From Anthopleura xanthogrammica (lineage: Eukaryota > Cnidaria > Anthozoa > Actiniaria > Actiniidae), in assembly GCA_964019055.1 (NCBI GenBank), contig OZ025209.1, positions 10,957,981-11,021,980 of the forward strand: a stretch of 64,000 bases of DNA. Direction: 5' to 3'. This document shows positions 59,939-64,000 of this stretch, in pieces; positions within the stretch are counted from its first letter, which is position 1, and every line of letters starts with the position of its first letter. The notes under the pieces were generated by a model. It had not been told where the DNA came from. It did no database searches and saw only the letters and a list, made by a program, of their open reading frames with translations. The position numbers were made by a program, and so were the translations under genes.

Positions 59939-60324
59939 TAACTCCTGCTAAATCTTATTTATTTCTTTTCTGTTGGCTTTGTTATTTTTCCTATGCACGT
60001 ATCTCTCACGCGTTTAGTAAAAGTTATATAACCAATTCTGGCACCCATGAGTTAAGACGTTGAGCTTTTCGTTCAATAATACATATTTGAATGGGTGGTT
60101 TCTGATGGGATTCACAACAGTGACCAGGCCTGACTCATCTGATTGGTCCGTTAAGAACACGTGATGCTTTGTTGGCGCACGAGGAAAACAAACGAAAAAA
60201 AGAAATTAAACAAACAAGAAAAAACAACTAACGGACCAGTTAAAAAACAAGCAAAAGAATAGATTTTAATCTATATAAAAACATGAAAATAAACAAGAAC
60301 TCGAGAGCGAACTAAAAGTAGTTA

Positions 60325-60463
60325 TAGACCCCTTTCACGTGACGTCAAAACAGCTCAATTTGGAGGACACTGAAAAGTATTTTAATCTCGAGCTCCTGAG
60401 AATTGGAGCCTATTGTTTTGCCCTCCAAATTGAGCTGCATTCCTATGTGCTGCAAGGGGTCTA
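60325..60463. mobile_element. TAGACC-family palindromic MITE, complete
   Basis: TAGACCCCTTTCACGTGACG to GTGCTGCAAGGGGTCTA, only ~390 bp from the previous copy and in the same orientation. Confidence 0.9.
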
Positions 60464-60469
60464 GAAATG

Positions 60470-63400
60470 TAGTCATCTGTACGTAAACCATACAACATTC
60501 TTGAAAGTCTTAATTTCCATAGTTTAGTTTTTTCTTGTGTCTATCGTTCTTTTCTTGACGAGGATCGCTTTGTACACGTGCGTTGTCACTGGTGTCACTG
60601 ACATGTCTGATTTTAAGACTGATTGAAACACTTGTGGAAAGCATGCCCGACGGCTCCGACGCTTATCGCTTGTAAAAAAAATATTGGCGGCAAAAAAAAG
60701 ACCGTTATTTCCAATGGTTAAATACTAGCATATGTCAAAAACAAATAGAGTTTATACCGGCCACTCTTCGGTATGAGAGAATCATTTCCCTTTATCTGTT
60801 TATGTATGACTAAAATCTCTAAAAGCCGGCTAAATTCCACAGGAATATCTTCATTAGATCAAGGTTTTTCCCGAAAAATTTCAAGTCTCGTTAAAGATTC
60901 TTCTGTACATCAGAAAAAAAGTTCCAAAATTTAATCAGGGGTTTCAGTACTATGTAGAAAACACTAGGAACTCTAAAAGCCCACACATTAGTAAAATATT
61001 GTTTCTCGACTTCTCGACACACCCAGATCCATGTGTTTACTTCCCGGCGTAGGCGCAAAAACAATGATCTTTCCCTTAAGAATCTCATCATCAACTTGGT
61101 TTCCTGCTAACATGTTTTTCAACACCTTCTCACCGGTTATCTAACCACACAATCGTTATAAGGCTAGATATAACCCTCGTAATGGGCTATAGACAAATCA
61201 GAACCACGAGATAACCATTGGTAGAACTGCATTAGCACAACACCCCAGCCGCCGTCAAATATCTTCCTAAAAACTTCCATTGAGGTAAATAGTAACGTCC
61301 ATGAATGTGGAAAAATGTTGTTCTTACATGGATGCCATCCTTTTAAAGTATTGTGCAATGTCGCTAGTTTTATCTAGCTAACATCACTGTATGTTCATTG
61401 TTTTGCGAAATGCAAAAACTAAGCTTAAAGAAATGCCATTTTGTTTCAACGTTTGCGATTTTTAATAGTGTGTAACGTGTTTGCAACGTAACCATTTTCG
61501 CGCGCTTTTTTCAGTGTCTCGTCAAAAATAGTAAACAAAGGCAAACTAGTTTAGAATATTTTACACCAGTTTTTCCTTAAAAAGTACGCTATCTGAACAA
61601 AAAAAATTATTAACGCAGCTTCTTCCTTCTAGCCGACTACCAAGTGGCTACCAAATTTAACGCAAAGTTTAGATTTTATACCAATATAATTGTTTGGAAT
61701 TTTCTTTGCGAGTTCTCATCTTGGCCATGGCCTTGAACGTCATGTGTTTACCATTTTTTTCCTAAGGAATTTTACAGTTTATGTCATATCTAAATAAGCT
61801 ATTCGTCGCGTGAGGTATGACAGTTTTCCCTCCCCCACAAAGATTTTAAAAAGCCAATATCCCGCTGTTCCGATACCTCGAATTCTTGAGAGTCCATCTT
61901 GTTATGGTTTTACACTATTCTGAACATTAAGCATTCCGAAATTCATCCTTAAACAATCTCCAAAACGACGCAGAAACGCCAATTTTCGGTTCTGCCAAGC
62001 TCATATATTTTCCATTTCCGAATCTGATAAAAAAAAATAGATCTTAGATATGATTATTTGCATTTTGCATACATCATAAGTTATTTCTGCAGTCTTTGTG
62101 CACAAATCACAGCATCAAAATTGAGCGTTTTGATTGGCTAGTGAAACGTGTTGGAATTTATGCAGGACTAAAATAGCTTTTTCGTCGCTTCTAATTCTGC
62201 ACATCAGTCGCAGAGCTGGATTCTTTTTCTGTTTTTTCTTTTCGCTGAAATTTCTTTATCGTCATAAAATGATTTATAGTAGCTGAGAATGTTAAATAGA
62301 TTTTGAAATAAGAAGTTAACCTTGCATATCCACAATTTAGAACAATGGTAAGTCTAAAACATTGACCTTACGATCGACCTCTTCCCAGGGAACAGCGCGC
62401 CCGCACACAGTGCGACACCCGACGAAGTCCCGACAAAGCTTTTAAAACCACTTCTCCGTCTATTAGCTCTAGGGCTTTGGCTAAAAGGAGCGAAGCAACA
62501 TGTGTAAAGAAAAATACCTCAAATTCATTCACGAAGCAAGTTTTTAAGAGACTAGATATGTATAGCATTAAGGTTAATGAGTTGATTAGTTTCTTTTCCG
62601 CACAGCTACTAAACGTTTCCCGTAACTGGGTCGTATAAACGGCATGCAAGCGAGCTGAACAAGAATCGGCTAACATAATTGTCGTTGTTGTTGTTGTTTA
62701 CAAGTTTGCTGAGCCAATAATATTAAAACTTTATGTTATATTGGCTTCATATTTGTGAAGGAAACTCGCTGAATATTAGATTATTTTCTACGATATTATG
62801 AACCCGTGAAGTTGGTAAACTTGTTTCACTTTTCCAACTAAACAAGCGGAATTCGACCATAGAAATCTTTATACAATCTTGTTGAAGAACCATGGAATTT
62901 GAAATCTTAGCATGAAATTTGTTCTAGATAAATTCAGATAAATTCACGAAACATCATTAGTATAACATGCATCTTTTAAAATCGATTATCAAGGTTCTTA
63001 TGCCTGGCGAATGTCCTAGAATGAATGCTCGGGATTATAGATATTCTTTGATGGAAATCCAATGCAAGGAGCTGTGTCAGCTAATGGCCGCGGTGTCTAG
63101 CTCGGCAGGGCTTTTGGTCCAGAATCTATCCAGAACATTCTTATTATGTAAGAGATAAGAAAACCACGAATATCTTTAAAATGCAATTGATAGAAAATAA
63201 ATTTTTGAAGTTTGAAGTCATTTTGAAGCCACGTTATTTTGTAAAGTTTTAGATTTCAAGTTCTGGTGGGCGGTGACTCTGGTGCTAGGAACAATCCTTT
63301 TGTTTCAGTTTTAGCTTTAGTTTCCCAATATAATATTGCAGTTTAGCAATATACTTTGCATGACGTTAACCCTACTTTCATGTAAAGTAGCTAGCTCGAA

Positions 63401-63710
63401 TTCTTACTCTTGTAAATTAAACCTAATTTCAGCGTTGTGATTGGATAAATTCAGTTGTTGCACAATGGAAAGCCATTTCAATGTTGCAATATGTCGTAGC
63501 TTGCACGTGCTGTTATTCTTGTTATGTATAGGTTTTTCCTCCACTATGCTCTTTGATTTCGCAATTCTTTCTATGGGCACGTGGTATAATACGTTAGAAA
63601 AAGTTGGCTCATTCATTGGTATAGATCTAGCTCTCAGCAAGAACGACTGGATAGCTCGGACCACAGCGCATAGGTTCGGATAGTTTCGTTATTTCGCAGC
63701 TGATGCTCAC
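60470..63710. other. Intergenic DNA
   Basis: No gene I can support. A minus-strand frame at 62368-62676 (102 codons) has no recognisable domain. ACAATGGAAAGCCATTTCAATG near 63460 recurs in variants near 6120, 24850 and 44735 and is probably a dispersed repeat fragment. Confidence 0.5.
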
Positions 63711-63717
63711 TCCACTA

Positions 63718-63850
63718 TAGACCCCTTTAACGTCACGTCAAAGCAGCTCAATTTGGAGGACAAAACAAAGAATTTCAATCTCCTGAGAATTGGAACCTAT
63801 TGTTTTGTCCTCTATAAATTGAGCTGCATTCCGACGTGCTGCAAGGGGTA
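63718..63850. mobile_element. TAGACC-family palindromic MITE, complete
   Basis: TAGACCCCTTTAACGTCACG to CGACGTGCTGCAAGGGGTA, with the CAGCTCAATTTGGAGGAC arm and its complement. Confidence 0.9.
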
Positions 63851-64000
63851 AACGAATTAAAGGTAACGATAGAAAATAATATCTCAAGAAAATGACATAT
63901 GGTCAGCTAGAAGCGACAATATACATTATGCCTAAAGCCGACTCTACGGGGGGCAGGGTGTGGTTATATCGTTGGACATGATCGGAGTGGAACCGGCATG

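Noticed and set aside
62368..62676. 102-codon minus-strand frame
   Set aside because: No domain, no splice or promoter context I could support.
63441..63683. 80-codon frame with hydrophobic start
   Set aside because: Its beginning lies in a dispersed repeat fragment found in variants near 6.1, 24.8 and 44.7 kb.

Overview
This is AT-rich, intron-rich animal genomic DNA. The spliced genes use canonical GT-AG introns, and the window is full of tRNA-derived SINEs, short palindromic transposons (MITEs), 5'-truncated LINEs and long microsatellites. The ANAPC7 protein sequence, a GM2-activator-like gene and small cysteine-rich secreted peptides fit an anthozoan cnidarian, most likely a stony coral. 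That assignment is an inference; I could not search a database.

Layout. 1-11.2 kb: the 3' three quarters of ANAPC7 (anaphase-promoting complex subunit 7), 16 exons on the + strand ending at 10033, with introns loaded with MITEs and SINE copies and a 112-bp tandem duplication across one exon/intron border. 11.2-25.8 kb: gene-poor, with tandem repeats, palindromic elements, a LINE 3' fragment, an orphan TATA/first-exon-like module at 18.2 kb and a weak candidate secreted-peptide exon at 23 kb. 25.9-27.0 kb: gene A, a small secreted protein with two six-cysteine domains, each on its own exon. 28.5-30.3 kb: LINE and MITE remnants. 31.2-32.2 kb (- strand): an intronless gene for a 310-residue protein of unknown function with a Gly-Glu repeat and a basic tail, preceded by a repeated promoter region. 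33-36.3 kb: DNA-transposon-like elements. 37.2-38.8 kb: a GM2-activator/ML-domain gene that looks broken at both ends. 39.1-40.1 kb: a 5'-truncated LINE reverse transcriptase. 41.9-43.0 kb: a giant ATTC array. 45.3-45.9 kb: a 10-bp minisatellite. 47.1-49.8 kb: gene B, a paralogue of gene A with the same exon plan, a TATA box and a perfect heat-shock element. 49.8-64 kb: mostly non-coding, with three RFX X-box-like sites, another TATA/first-exon module at 54.65 kb, a LINE nested in a MITE, and three complete copies of the TAGACCCC MITE.

The most interesting content is the pair of cysteine-rich peptide genes A and B. They share a signal-peptide exon, two phase-0 domain exons with spacing C-x7-C-x5-C-x-C-x(6-7)-C-x(4-5)-C, and a basic C-terminal tail. 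Gene B appears to be under heat-shock-factor control. Orphan promoter/first-exon modules at 18.2, 44.1 and 54.65 kb hint at a larger cluster. The genes in the window are otherwise functionally unrelated and form no operon-like unit.
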